A stretch of 40,275 nt of DNA, from positions 1 through 40,275 of the forward strand of contig USBZ01000013.1 in the NCBI GenBank assembly GCA_900553065.1, read 5' to 3'. Positions 15,525-23,373 of this stretch are shown here, piece by piece. Numbering within the stretch: the first letter of the stretch is position 1; every line of letters starts with the position of its first letter. This DNA is from an uncultured Desulfovibrio sp. GTDB taxonomy: Bacteria > Desulfobacterota > Desulfovibrionia > Desulfovibrionales > Desulfovibrionaceae. Made by a program: the position numbers and the translations under genes. The notes under the pieces were generated by a model. That model was given only the letters and a program-made list of their open reading frames with translations. It did no database searches and was not told where the DNA came from.

Positions 15525-17231
15525 TTGTGGACTGTTGCCGCCGTTTCAGAGCAGGCGAACCGTCGTCAGATGGGAGTTGTCGAAATCATGGCATCGCCTC
15601 TGAGAGACCATTTCAAACTCTGTATGGAAGAGAAGAAAGTGTACCGCTTTGAAGGAACAGTCTGGAAGGAAGATATTTGTAAAACGTACATACAGTGTGC
15701 TGTATCCTATGCGGAAAGAGTGCTTAAGGCTGCCCGAGCAGAACTCTATAAGTGCCAGAAGGAGTTTGAATGGGAAATAAGCCGGATTGATGCTGCTATT
15801 AATACCACGCTCAATATATACTCGCAGCAGCTTGCCGTCCGCGAGGCTCTTCGCCTCTATTGCAGTACGTCAGAGCAGCGGTTCGACGAGAATGATCAAG
15901 GTACTCTCAACACTCCCTATGGAATCATTGATCTTCATGACGGAAGTATTCGTGACTGTAGTCCGGATGATATGCGACGGATGTGTACAGCCGTGCCGCT
16001 TCCTCCAGAAGAGCTGCGCTCATCAAGGCCGGAGAAAACCCTGAATGCTCTGCGGGAAATATTTCTTCCCGTAGGCTTGCCCGACAAGCCGGATTCTCTG
16101 GCTCATCTGGATGAGCTGCAAAAGACTTTTGAAGACCTGGTCAGAGAGTTTGATGAAGAAAACGGCTCCCGGAGAAGCAAGAGGTATTCCTCCGAGAAGG
16201 AACTGTTTGAGAATATCTGCCGGACGAAAAATGCGCTGAACCAGGCTTTAGCGGAACAAAGGGCATATGATCTTGCCTACACTCGATGGCAGGCAGGCAA
16301 GTGCCTTGATGAAATGATGCGTTTTCTTCAGGTGCTGCTTGGATATATCTTAATCGGCACAAACGACCTGCAGCTTTTTTTGATATTTCTTGGAGACCGG
16401 GGACGCAACGGCAAAGGGGTTCTGTGCCACCTGATTCGGGATATTCTGGGCGACTACGCGATGGAAGTTCGGTCGACTGTGTTTATGAAAGGTCGGATCA
16501 GAGAGTCCGGTGCTCCGACTCCCGAGTTGATGGCGATGGCGAAAAAGCGTTGTGTCATTGCCAGTGAAAACGATCGCAGTGATCAGATAAACGCTCCCCT
16601 TTTGAAGCGTATCACCGGTCATGACTGGATGACGGGCCGACAGCTCTACGGTTCGGAGAAATCATTTCGCCCGTGTTGTGTGCCGATTCTGGAAAGTAAC
16701 TTTGTTCCCCATTTCGATACTCAGGATGAGGCACTGCTTACCAGAGCCCTCTGCCTTAATTTTGACCGCCATTTTGAGGACAATCCTGAAGAGATTACGC
16801 CCTATATCGGTCAAAAGGATCCCTTGCTGGAAGAAAAGCTTAAAGATGAGCACGGGCTTTTCCTGAATTGGGTTGTCGAGGGTGCTGTTCGATATTTTCA
16901 GGAAGGGCTCCAGATTCCTGATTTCATAGAGGCGAACAAGCACCAGTACAGAAAGGAACGCGATGCGGTGGAGATGTTTCTTGATGAATGCTGTGTTCTT
17001 GATCCTGAAAAAAGCGAAGCATCCAGCGCTGTTTATTCAGCATATAATCAGTGGAGCAAGGAAGCCGGTTTGATTGCCATGAGTGCACCTAATTTTAGAA
17101 AAAATATGGAGTCAAAAGGTTTTGCTTACAAAAAGAGCTCCAGCATCCAGGTCTTAGGCATTGGTTTGACCAGTGAGGCCGAGGAGAGTTTGGCAGCGTA
17201 CGCTCATCGCATGGGGTACCCGAACAACTAA
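15525..17231 (+). CDS. SF3 helicase (phage/plasmid P4-type primase-helicase, D5-like)
   Basis: 568 residues from a TTG at 15525; ATG 15588 (MASPLRDHF, with GGGAG upstream) is an alternative, and the original start may be 15381 beyond an in-frame TAG. The C-terminal half is a superfamily 3 helicase: Walker A GDRGRNGKGVLCHLI near residue 290, then KKRCVIASENDRS (Walker B region) and a sensor-like CVPILESNFVPHFD. A final winged-helix-like part follows (VEMFLDECCVLDPEKSEASSAVYSAYNQW), as in D5/P4-type proteins. The N-terminal ~250 residues show no recognisable primase active site, and a primase module is instead found in the polymerase encoded next. It would unwind the element's origin. Confidence 0.85.
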   Translation: MWTVAAVSEQANRRQMGVVEIMASPLRDHFKLCMEEKKVYRFEGTVWKEDICKTYIQCAVSYAERVLKAARAELYKCQKEFEWEISRIDAAINTTLNIYSQQLAVREALRLYCSTSEQRFDENDQGTLNTPYGIIDLHDGSIRDCSPDDMRRMCTAVPLPPEELRSSRPEKTLNALREIFLPVGLPDKPDSLAHLDELQKTFEDLVREFDEENGSRRSKRYSSEKELFENICRTKNALNQALAEQRAYDLAYTRWQAGKCLDEMMRFLQVLLGYILIGTNDLQLFLIFLGDRGRNGKGVLCHLIRDILGDYAMEVRSTVFMKGRIRESGAPTPELMAMAKKRCVIASENDRSDQINAPLLKRITGHDWMTGRQLYGSEKSFRPCCVPILESNFVPHFDTQDEALLTRALCLNFDRHFEDNPEEITPYIGQKDPLLEEKLKDEHGLFLNWVVEGAVRYFQEGLQIPDFIEANKHQYRKERDAVEMFLDECCVLDPEKSEASSAVYSAYNQWSKEAGLIAMSAPNFRKNMESKGFAYKKSSSIQVLGIGLTSEAEESLAAYAHRMGYPNN

Positions 17232-17260
17232 AGTGCAGTCGTCTGGCGCGGCAGAAAATA

Positions 17261-17531
17261 TGGGAGGATTGAGGGAGGGGTTTGGGAGGATTTGTTTTGT
17301 TGCAGCCCCCTGCTGAACAGGTCGTCAGATGGAGTTGGGAGGCATGGGAGGTTTTTTCTTTCTAAAGTCCATATAAAAAAAAGAGAGAGAGGCATCCTTC
17401 GGTCATATATTTTTCTGAACCGGTTCCGAATTGCCTCCCTCCCAAAATCTTGGAAATTTATCCTAATTTTTCAATAACTATTTGATATTTATAATAATAA
17501 AAAGTAGGCAATGTTGGGAGGATGCCTCCCA
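17261..17531. repeat. Cluster of TGGGAGG heptamers (iteron-like) upstream of the polymerase
   Basis: TGGGAGG occurs at 17261, 17283, 17336, 17345 and 17515, and its complement CCTCCCA at 17438 and 17525: seven copies within 271 bases of otherwise AT-rich, non-coding DNA. The related GAGGGAGG lies at 17271. The stretch sits between the helicase and polymerase genes. A repeated short motif plus an AT-rich segment (17461-17500) is what a replication origin or a multi-site operator looks like. The 61-codon frame at 17292-17477 has no ribosome site and was not accepted. Confidence 0.6.
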
Positions 17532-17536
17532 ACATT
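17510..17536. promoter_or_regulatory. Perfect 12-base palindrome just upstream of the polymerase gene
   Basis: AATGTTGGGAGG (17510-17521), spacer ATG, then CCTCCCAACATT (17525-17536). It embeds one direct and one inverted TGGGAGG copy and ends 45 bases before the polymerase start. A dimeric repressor or initiator site is likely; an RNA hairpin is also possible. No T-tract follows. Confidence 0.6.
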
Positions 17537-17581
17537 CATTCATCCATGAATTTCATCCTTTATTAAAGGAGAACTTTGTCC

Positions 17582-20101
17582 ATGTCTGATTGGCTGAGCA
17601 TTTATGCAGACTCTGGTTTTGTACTACATCAGGTTAGTCACACTGGAAATGGTGAATATCATGGCCCATGTCCTGTCTGTTCTAGCAGCGTAACTGATGA
17701 TCGATTCAGAATTCTTCCAGGTAATTACTGCTGCTGTCGTAAATGTGGGGCCACGGCTTACTCAAGCTCGCAGTTGAAAAAACTGATTGCCAGAGGAACC
17801 TCTCTTGATCCTGAAAAGAAGAAAGTTCTATCGCAAGCAGGCTCTTCAGGAAGAACAGCTCGACATTCATCCGGCCAGCAGATGAAAATCATACCTCAAC
17901 CTGTCACAATTACAGCTAAAAATTATCTCGACATGGTTGAAATAGCCAGAAGAGGACTTACCGCAGATTCTCTGGCCGCCTTGTATCTGAAATCTAGAGG
18001 CATTACTGTACAGACGGCCGAAAAATACGGGCTCGGCTTTGTCGACCGTCCCTGGCAGAGCTACACTTCCATGCGTCCCAGAGACGGCAAATGCTTCCAG
18101 CCTGTCGGTCTCTGGATACCGAATTACCGGAACAGCAATCTGATAAGTGTAAAATGTCGCTGCTTCGGTTACGAGTTCGGAGATGCGGATGCCCGCAAGT
18201 ATGCTCTTCTTGCGGATTGTCCATCGGCAATGTTCATTATAAAAAACAGTTCTCGAAAAAACACTCCCCTGCTCATCACGGAATCTGAACTGGACGCCAT
18301 TCTGCTCGCTCAGGAGGGAAAGAACATGTTTAACTACATAGCCCTTGCCTCGGCTGAAAACCTGCCTGATCCAGAGGTGCTCGCCATGGTCAAATCCGCA
18401 GGCAAGGTATACTTCAATGCAGATTATGACGATGCCGGTCTCAGGGCCTTCGCCCGCTGGAAAAAAAGTTTTCCGAATATTGAGATGGCTCTTCTGCCCA
18501 AGGGCAAAGATCCGACTGAGGCCATGGCCGCTGGTGTGGACCTCCTCGAATGGCAGTATAAGCTCTACCGGGGCACAGCTCTTCAGCTTTCCAGTCGGGA
18601 ACAGCATTTTCCCATGTTGAAACTGTCTTCTCATGATGACCTGAGTAATTTTCTCGACAGCGTCAGACAACCGGAGACGTGTCCCGTATTGGGAATAGTC
18701 ATGTCTCATGACATCGATCTGTTTGCCTTATCGGACGGACGCTCCACGGCAGTAGGGCACCTCTCTTCTGTAACCCCCTCGGTCTCCGGCGATCTGGCGA
18801 ATTTCACACTTGTCGCATACGACGCATACGAGATTCGTTCACTTCTGGAAGACTCCGTTACCCCGCCGGACATTGAAAGCCTTCGACTGATGTATCTGGC
18901 TCTTGAGAATCGGGACGCATCTCTGGCGGAGATGGGAAACAGGTTCCTTGGATATGCCGGAGGCGCGAAAGCTCTGGGAAATCAGACCACAGGCGATTCT
19001 CAAAAACTTGTTGCCGGAGACGCTCGTGCCATTGCCCAACTTTACACGTTGCTGTCCCCTAAAGTACATGCCAGAGAATCGGCACAAGAGGCATATCTTC
19101 TTTACCGTGGATCGCAAGAAGCCATTGCTCAGCTGCTGCGCACCGGACTTCCGGTTGACTGGAAGGGAATCGAAGACGATGCCGGGAGTAACGATCATAC
19201 AGTTTCCGCCTTTTGTCAGGGGCTTCTGCGCTCAAGGCATGCTGGTGGTGAACGCATTTTTACATCAATAATGCCCGGAGGAACCATTACCGGACGCTTT
19301 ACGACTTCCTTACCCAATATTCAGGGGTTTCCCCACGCTATCCGTAAACACGTTCGCGCTTCCAGTGGAAAAGTTCTGGTTGATGCCGATTTTAAACAAT
19401 CAGAACTGGTTATTGCAGCTGCGCTCTCGGGGGATTCCGTGATGAGTGAAGTATTTGCTTCAGGTGGCGATATTCATAGAGAGAGTATTGCAGCTGTTCT
19501 GGGTATATCTCCAGAGTGCGTCACCGAGGAACAGCGCAGTATAGGAAAGGCGATTAATTTCAGCCTGTTGTATGGCAGCTCTGTACAGGGAATCCAGGAA
19601 AGACTTAATGACAGCGGCATAGCGGTAACCGTTGGACAGTGTGACGAGCTGCTGCAAAAATTCAAAAAACGATACTCCCGGCTGAATTTCTGGCGAGCCC
19701 TGACCGAAATTCGCTGTAAGAGAATCCGCTCGGACTGTGGGATTTTTCCTCCATACGGATTGTATACAACTTGCAAGAGATTCATTCCCGTCAATATCTT
19801 CTCACCACGATGGAAGACTAAACCTGTCAACTATCTTGTCCAGGGAACCGGAGCGGATCTTCTCATGATAACACTCAACAGACTTCCTGCAGCACTGTCA
19901 GATATGGATGCTAAAATTGTAAACATCATTCATGATGAAATTTTGCTGGAAGTGGCTGAACAGGATGCCGAGGCGGCCACTGCTGCGTTATCGACTACTA
20001 TGGAATCAGCCTTCCTCTCCCTCTTTCCTGAGCAACAAGCGCTTATCGGACATCTGGTTGACTGCCGCACAGGAAAGACCTGGGCAGACGTAAAGGGATA
20101 A
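17582..20101 (+). CDS. Primase-polymerase fusion: zinc finger and TOPRIM followed by family A DNA polymerase
   Basis: 839 residues from ATG 17582; AAGGAG lies about ten bases upstream, and TTG 17576 is an alternative. Residues 30-55 form a DnaG-like zinc ribbon (CPVC and CCCRKC). Residues ~228-315 look like a TOPRIM domain: LLITESELDAILLAQEG with the acidic residue, then VYFNADYDDAGLRAFARW with the D-x-D. Residues ~340-420 are a weak, probably inactive 3'-5' exonuclease-like segment (PVLGIVMSHDIDLF, LVAYDAYEIRSLL). The C-terminal third has all three Pol I motifs: A, DADFKQSEL (~600); B, RSIGKAINFSLLYGSS (~650); C, IIHDEILLEV (~783), preceded by TGRFTTSLPNIQGFP. One protein could therefore both prime and extend. 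With the SF3 helicase upstream it forms a compact replisome. Confidence 0.85.
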   Translation: MSDWLSIYADSGFVLHQVSHTGNGEYHGPCPVCSSSVTDDRFRILPGNYCCCRKCGATAYSSSQLKKLIARGTSLDPEKKKVLSQAGSSGRTARHSSGQQMKIIPQPVTITAKNYLDMVEIARRGLTADSLAALYLKSRGITVQTAEKYGLGFVDRPWQSYTSMRPRDGKCFQPVGLWIPNYRNSNLISVKCRCFGYEFGDADARKYALLADCPSAMFIIKNSSRKNTPLLITESELDAILLAQEGKNMFNYIALASAENLPDPEVLAMVKSAGKVYFNADYDDAGLRAFARWKKSFPNIEMALLPKGKDPTEAMAAGVDLLEWQYKLYRGTALQLSSREQHFPMLKLSSHDDLSNFLDSVRQPETCPVLGIVMSHDIDLFALSDGRSTAVGHLSSVTPSVSGDLANFTLVAYDAYEIRSLLEDSVTPPDIESLRLMYLALENRDASLAEMGNRFLGYAGGAKALGNQTTGDSQKLVAGDARAIAQLYTLLSPKVHARESAQEAYLLYRGSQEAIAQLLRTGLPVDWKGIEDDAGSNDHTVSAFCQGLLRSRHAGGERIFTSIMPGGTITGRFTTSLPNIQGFPHAIRKHVRASSGKVLVDADFKQSELVIAAALSGDSVMSEVFASGGDIHRESIAAVLGISPECVTEEQRSIGKAINFSLLYGSSVQGIQERLNDSGIAVTVGQCDELLQKFKKRYSRLNFWRALTEIRCKRIRSDCGIFPPYGLYTTCKRFIPVNIFSPRWKTKPVNYLVQGTGADLLMITLNRLPAALSDMDAKIVNIIHDEILLEVAEQDAEAATAALSTTMESAFLSLFPEQQALIGHLVDCRTGKTWADVKG

Positions 20102-20661
20102 CACTCCAAGGACCCCGGGAGGCCGACTGTCTCCCAGGGCAGCTGGAATCTGAGCCGCTGGAGAAGACGAGCAATTCCTTCCAGCCTGAGAACGACTTCT
20201 ATTAATTTAAGGTTAAGGAGATCGAGTGCAAAAGTGTTACGCTGACATCGTAACAAATGAAGGTAAGCACCGGTCATCTGCGCAACAGAGTGTTATGAAA
20301 ACGATTTTTCATTTCGTGGCATTGTTGTGACAACTTTTATCAGTCTTGGGATGGGCTCCCTCATGGGGGGGGATATTTTTTTCAAGCAAACTGCGGAGTT
20401 ACTATTCCTGCATGGGCTGTTAGCATTAAGGCGAGCAAAATTACGAATATCGCATAAGAAGCTAACTACCTGGTATTCTACTGATATTACTGTGTTTTAT
20501 TCGACCTCGATGCGGAATAGCGAACCTCACTCACGAGGAGATTTTGCAAGGTCGGTCATATCTCCACTGGGGTGAAGATGCTCTCGTTATGTGGCAGGCA
20601 CATATTCTTTCTTCTGTCGCGCCACGAGGGAATTTTTTCAGAAAATATAGCGGAGTCGCTA
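20102..20661. other. Gene-poor right end of the integrated element
   Basis: 560 bases without a convincing gene. Just after the polymerase stop is a hairpin, CCCGGGAG with CTCCCAGGG (20114-20139, one bulge), without a T-tract. A short frame at 20226-20330 (GTG, 34 codons, AAGGAG five bases upstream) could be a remnant or tiny gene. The 82-codon frame at 20327 has no ribosome site. The right attachment site of the element should lie here or just beyond the insertion sequence, but no copy of the left-end sequence was found by eye. Confidence 0.4.
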
Positions 20662-20678
20662 GATAGTGTCTACACGAA

Positions 20679-21050
20679 TTAAGTTAACACCTTGAGCCAT
20701 ATCGCTATACAGCGGATTTGTACGGCAGCCTCAAACGATGAGAGCATCTTCGCGTATCTAGTAGCAATGCCGCGCCACCGTTTGAGATGGAGAAAAGCAT
20801 TTTCCACCAAGTGCCTCACGCGATAAAGAGTCTTATCATAGCAACGCTGTGCTTTGCGATTCCTTTTGGGAGGAATAACAATTTCGCAACCAGTCTCAAT
20901 GGCTTTATCTATAATCTCATTGCTGTCATATCCGCGATCCGCCAACAAGAATTGAGCGGAAATACCGTCAATCAAGGCTACGGCTTGTGTGCAATCCGCT
21001 GTGGTACCCGCTGTAACAGCAACTCTGACCGGCATACCATGCGCATCCAC
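20679..21050 (-). CDS. IS5-family transposase, downstream frame (OrfB)
   Basis: 123 codons as an independent frame starting MDAHGMPVRVAVTAGTTAD; as part of the frameshifted product it would begin further upstream, near 21083. It carries the second catalytic aspartate (FLLADRGYDSNEI) and the C-terminal signature HLVENAFLHLKRWRGIATRYAK with the DDE glutamate. It ends about 17 bases from the left inverted repeat. With OrfA it forms a complete DDE transposase of about 255 residues, so the element may be active. Confidence 0.85.
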   Translation of the reverse strand: MDAHGMPVRVAVTAGTTADCTQAVALIDGISAQFLLADRGYDSNEIIDKAIETGCEIVIPPKRNRKAQRCYDKTLYRVRHLVENAFLHLKRWRGIATRYAKMLSSFEAAVQIRCIAIWLKVLT

Positions 21051-21451
21051 GGCCAGGTGTATTTTACTGTTGAGCCCTCTTTTGTGTGCCCCATGCCCTG
21101 ATTACCTCCCCTGGCCCCTGCCGCATGGGGATGGACTTTGCAATGGCTGGCATCGATCATCAACCATTCAAAATCTGGATCATCGATCAATATTTCAAGG
21201 AGTTTTTCCCATATTCGCTTATCTCGCCAACGAATAAAGCGTTGGTGAACGGTTCCCCATTTGCCATATTCCGGCGGCAAATCTCGCCACGGCGCGCCAG
21301 TACGCAATATCCAGAAGACGGCATTGATGAAGAGGCGATTATCCTTTGCTACACCTCCCCATTGTCCACTTTGCCCAGGTAAATGAGATTCCAATAAGGC
21401 CCATGCAGCATCTGAGATGTCATGGCGGCGTTGAGGATTCGTCATAAGCAC
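20978..21451 (-). CDS. IS5-family transposase, upstream frame (OrfA)
   Basis: 157 codons. The real homologous part is residues 1 to about 123: DISDAAWALLESHLPG, then NRLFINAVFWILRTGAPWRDLPPEYG and the first catalytic aspartate in WLMIDASHCKVHPHA. Beyond GMGHTKEG the frame runs into unrelated sequence. The biologically meaningful continuation is the -1 frame, where the reading becomes KRGLNSKIHLAVDAHG. The slip would occur at the A-run on the minus strand (plus coordinates 21080-21083, ACAAAAG). This matches the programmed -1 frameshift known in the IS427 group. Confidence 0.85.
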   Translation of the reverse strand: MLMTNPQRRHDISDAAWALLESHLPGQSGQWGGVAKDNRLFINAVFWILRTGAPWRDLPPEYGKWGTVHQRFIRWRDKRIWEKLLEILIDDPDFEWLMIDASHCKVHPHAAGARGGNQGMGHTKEGSTVKYTWPWMRMVCRSELLLQRVPQRIAHKP

Positions 21452-21627
21452 ATCCTTGTAGAATTGATGCGCTTCTTATAACATAAATCTCGTGTAAACA
21501 CTACCTAACAACTGAGTGCCTGCTCCATATAAATCCGTATACGATGCACATAGCTTTTTGTTCAACATATCACAGCTTCATGTTCAGATTTTCAATTTTC
21601 TGAACAGGTCCGCCGTTTCAATCTTAT

Positions 21628-22557
21628 TCAAACGAGCAGCCAAAGCTGCCTGTCGTTAATACAGGAACGCATGCGTCTTTCCGTGACCACATCATCCGGC
21701 CGAAGCTCTCCCGCAAGAAGCGGCGAGGCAGGATCACAGGATTTCACGGCCGCTCTTCCGCCTCCGGCATAGCAGTACAGACAGCCGTGAGAACAGCTGC
21801 CGTACGCGCCTATGTCGATGCTCTGCGCGCAACCGCAGGCCGGGCGCTGATGCCTGTCCGCCTCCACCTGAAGAGGCGCGCCGCCTGTGCTTCCGATGAG
21901 ATCGGCGTCCACACAGCGGGCATGCTTTATGCCGAAGCGCGAAAGATCCAGACTCTCCGCACAGCTTTCGAGGCGAAGCCCGTGCGCGCGGGCCGATTCC
22001 GCCAGCCTTGCGGCCAGAGCCGTCTGAAGATCGGGCGGAAAATCCTGAAGCCCCAGAGAAGCCATGTTCCGTTGCGTATCCCGGTAGAAGTCCAGAAAAC
22101 TGATGACGCACCTTTCCGTGCAGGGAGCAAGCAGTTCGGCCAGCCTTTCAAAGCAGCGCACATGATACTCGAACGTATACGTTCTGCTGAGGAAAACGGG
22201 ATCATAGCGCCAGATGACGCGATGCCTGCCCACAAGCGACGCCAGTTTCCGGAAGACCGGAATAATCACGTCCCGTTTCGAGGGCAGCCCCGGCTCCACG
22301 TCCCGGCCGTAGGCGGTCAGCGTAAACTGAAAATAATACGCGTAGTTCCCGAGTCTGGAAAGACGCTCCAGCATGGGCAGAGGATTCTTCGTCCAGAACA
22401 CGAATCCGTCCACCACGTCGGGAGAAAGACGCACCCGGCTCACCCTGTGCGGATTCATGGGATGACGCACGAGCGCGTACCCTTCCTCAAGCCTGCGGAA
22501 GAACCAGTCCGCATGGCATGCCGGTATGTCCGTCCGGCGGCTGGCGCTTATGATCAT
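21628..22557 (-). CDS. DUF1848 family protein, putative iron-sulfur protein
   Basis: A 309-residue protein of the DUF1848 family: it opens MIISASRRTDIPACHADWF and contains GFVFWTKNPLPML and VIWRYDPVFLS. The cysteine cluster CGCAQSIDIGAYGSCSHGCLYCYA near residue 245 includes a C-x-x-x-C-x-x-C-like arrangement reminiscent of radical-SAM or photolyase-like proteins. The biochemical role is unknown. It starts 13 bases after the trpA stop on the same strand, so it is probably the last gene of the trp transcript, though its ribosome site is weak. A link to tryptophan synthesis is only positional. A hairpin (TGTTCAGA/TCTGAACA) lies just past its end near 21582-21607. Confidence 0.82.
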   Translation of the reverse strand: MIISASRRTDIPACHADWFFRRLEEGYALVRHPMNPHRVSRVRLSPDVVDGFVFWTKNPLPMLERLSRLGNYAYYFQFTLTAYGRDVEPGLPSKRDVIIPVFRKLASLVGRHRVIWRYDPVFLSRTYTFEYHVRCFERLAELLAPCTERCVISFLDFYRDTQRNMASLGLQDFPPDLQTALAARLAESARAHGLRLESCAESLDLSRFGIKHARCVDADLIGSTGGAPLQVEADRHQRPACGCAQSIDIGAYGSCSHGCLYCYAGGGRAAVKSCDPASPLLAGELRPDDVVTERRMRSCINDRQLWLLV

Positions 22558-22570
22558 GAACTTTTCCCGT

Positions 22571-23341
22571 TCAGGCTCTCCATGTTTTCATGAACTCCGC
22601 CGGGCTCTTTCCTTCCGCAATGTGCCGCAGAAGCGAACTTCCGAACACGGCGGCATCGGGCCGGATCGCTTCCGGCAGCGCCTCAAGCTGCTGCGGCGAA
22701 CGCAGGCCGAAGCCGAGCGCCACGGGCAGCGAAAACACCTCGCGCACACGCGAAAGAAGTTCCGGCACTTCAACGGGAAGCGACGAACGCTCGCCCGTCG
22801 TTCCCATGACGGATACCGCATACACATAGCCTTCCGACACGTTTGCGTAAAGCTGCATGCGCTCCCTGACGGTATTCGGTCCCACAAGGGGAATCAGCGC
22901 CAGACCATGTTCGGCCAAAACGCCGCGCATCGCATCCGCCTCGTCGAAAGGCAGATCCGGCACGATGAAACCGTGCACGCCCGCCTCGCGCGCATCGCGT
23001 GCAAGCGCTTCCAGGCCGTACTGCAGGAAGGGATTCATGTAACCCATGAGCACCAGTCCAGCCCTGAAGCTCCCCCGGCGCTGCAGAAGACCTTCCATGA
23101 TCCAGCGCAGCGTGACGCCGTTTTCAAGCGCGATCACGGATGCGCCCTCCACCACGGGGCCGTCGGCCACGGGATCGGAAAAGGGCACGCCTATCTCTAT
23201 GATGTCTGCTCCGCTTTCATCGAGTTCCCGCACGATGTCCCAGAACTGCTCCTTCGTGGGGTAGCCTGCCGTGACAAAGGGAATGAGCGCCGTACGTCCT
23301 TCGCTTGCGGCGGCGCGGATGATCTTTTCCAGAGTATGCAT
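22571..23341 (-). CDS. trpA: Tryptophan synthase alpha chain
   Basis: 256 residues from ATG 23341 (MHTLEKIIRAAASEG). An in-frame ATG at 23362 is also possible, but the downstream start has AAGGA seven bases before it and aligns with the usual TrpA beginning. The protein splits indole-3-glycerol phosphate into indole and glyceraldehyde 3-phosphate and channels indole to TrpB. Diagnostic segments are ALIPFVTAGYP, the catalytic glutamate in ADIIEIGVPFSDPVADGP, GFIVPDLPFDEAD with the second acidic residue, and YAVSVMGTTG plus ALGFGLRSPQQL at the phosphate site. It follows trpB by 32 bases. Confidence 0.95.
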   Translation of the reverse strand: MHTLEKIIRAAASEGRTALIPFVTAGYPTKEQFWDIVRELDESGADIIEIGVPFSDPVADGPVVEGASVIALENGVTLRWIMEGLLQRRGSFRAGLVLMGYMNPFLQYGLEALARDAREAGVHGFIVPDLPFDEADAMRGVLAEHGLALIPLVGPNTVRERMQLYANVSEGYVYAVSVMGTTGERSSLPVEVPELLSRVREVFSLPVALGFGLRSPQQLEALPEAIRPDAAVFGSSLLRHIAEGKSPAEFMKTWRA

Positions 23342-23373
23342 GATGTCGTCCTTTGCGGTCATACCGCCGAAAA

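Larger units (their letters stand above)
20662..21504 (-). mobile_element. IS5-family insertion sequence (IS427-like), 843 bp, with CTA target duplication
   Basis: Ends carry imperfect inverted repeats: GATAGTGTCTACACGA at the left and the complement of GTAGTGTTTACACGA at the right (TAGTGTYTACACGA shared). CTA is present immediately outside both ends (20659-20661 and 21505-21507), a three-base target duplication. Inside are two overlapping minus-strand transposase frames, the usual layout of the IS427 group. Intact ends and duplication suggest a fairly recent insertion at the junction between the element and the trp operon. Confidence 0.88.

Noticed and set aside
17292..17477. 61-codon frame within the TGGGAGG repeat region
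   Set aside because: No ribosome site, composition follows the AT-rich spacer, and the frame runs through the repeats.
20327..20575. 82-codon frame before the insertion sequence
   Set aside because: No ribosome site or motif; probably decayed or random sequence at the element's end.
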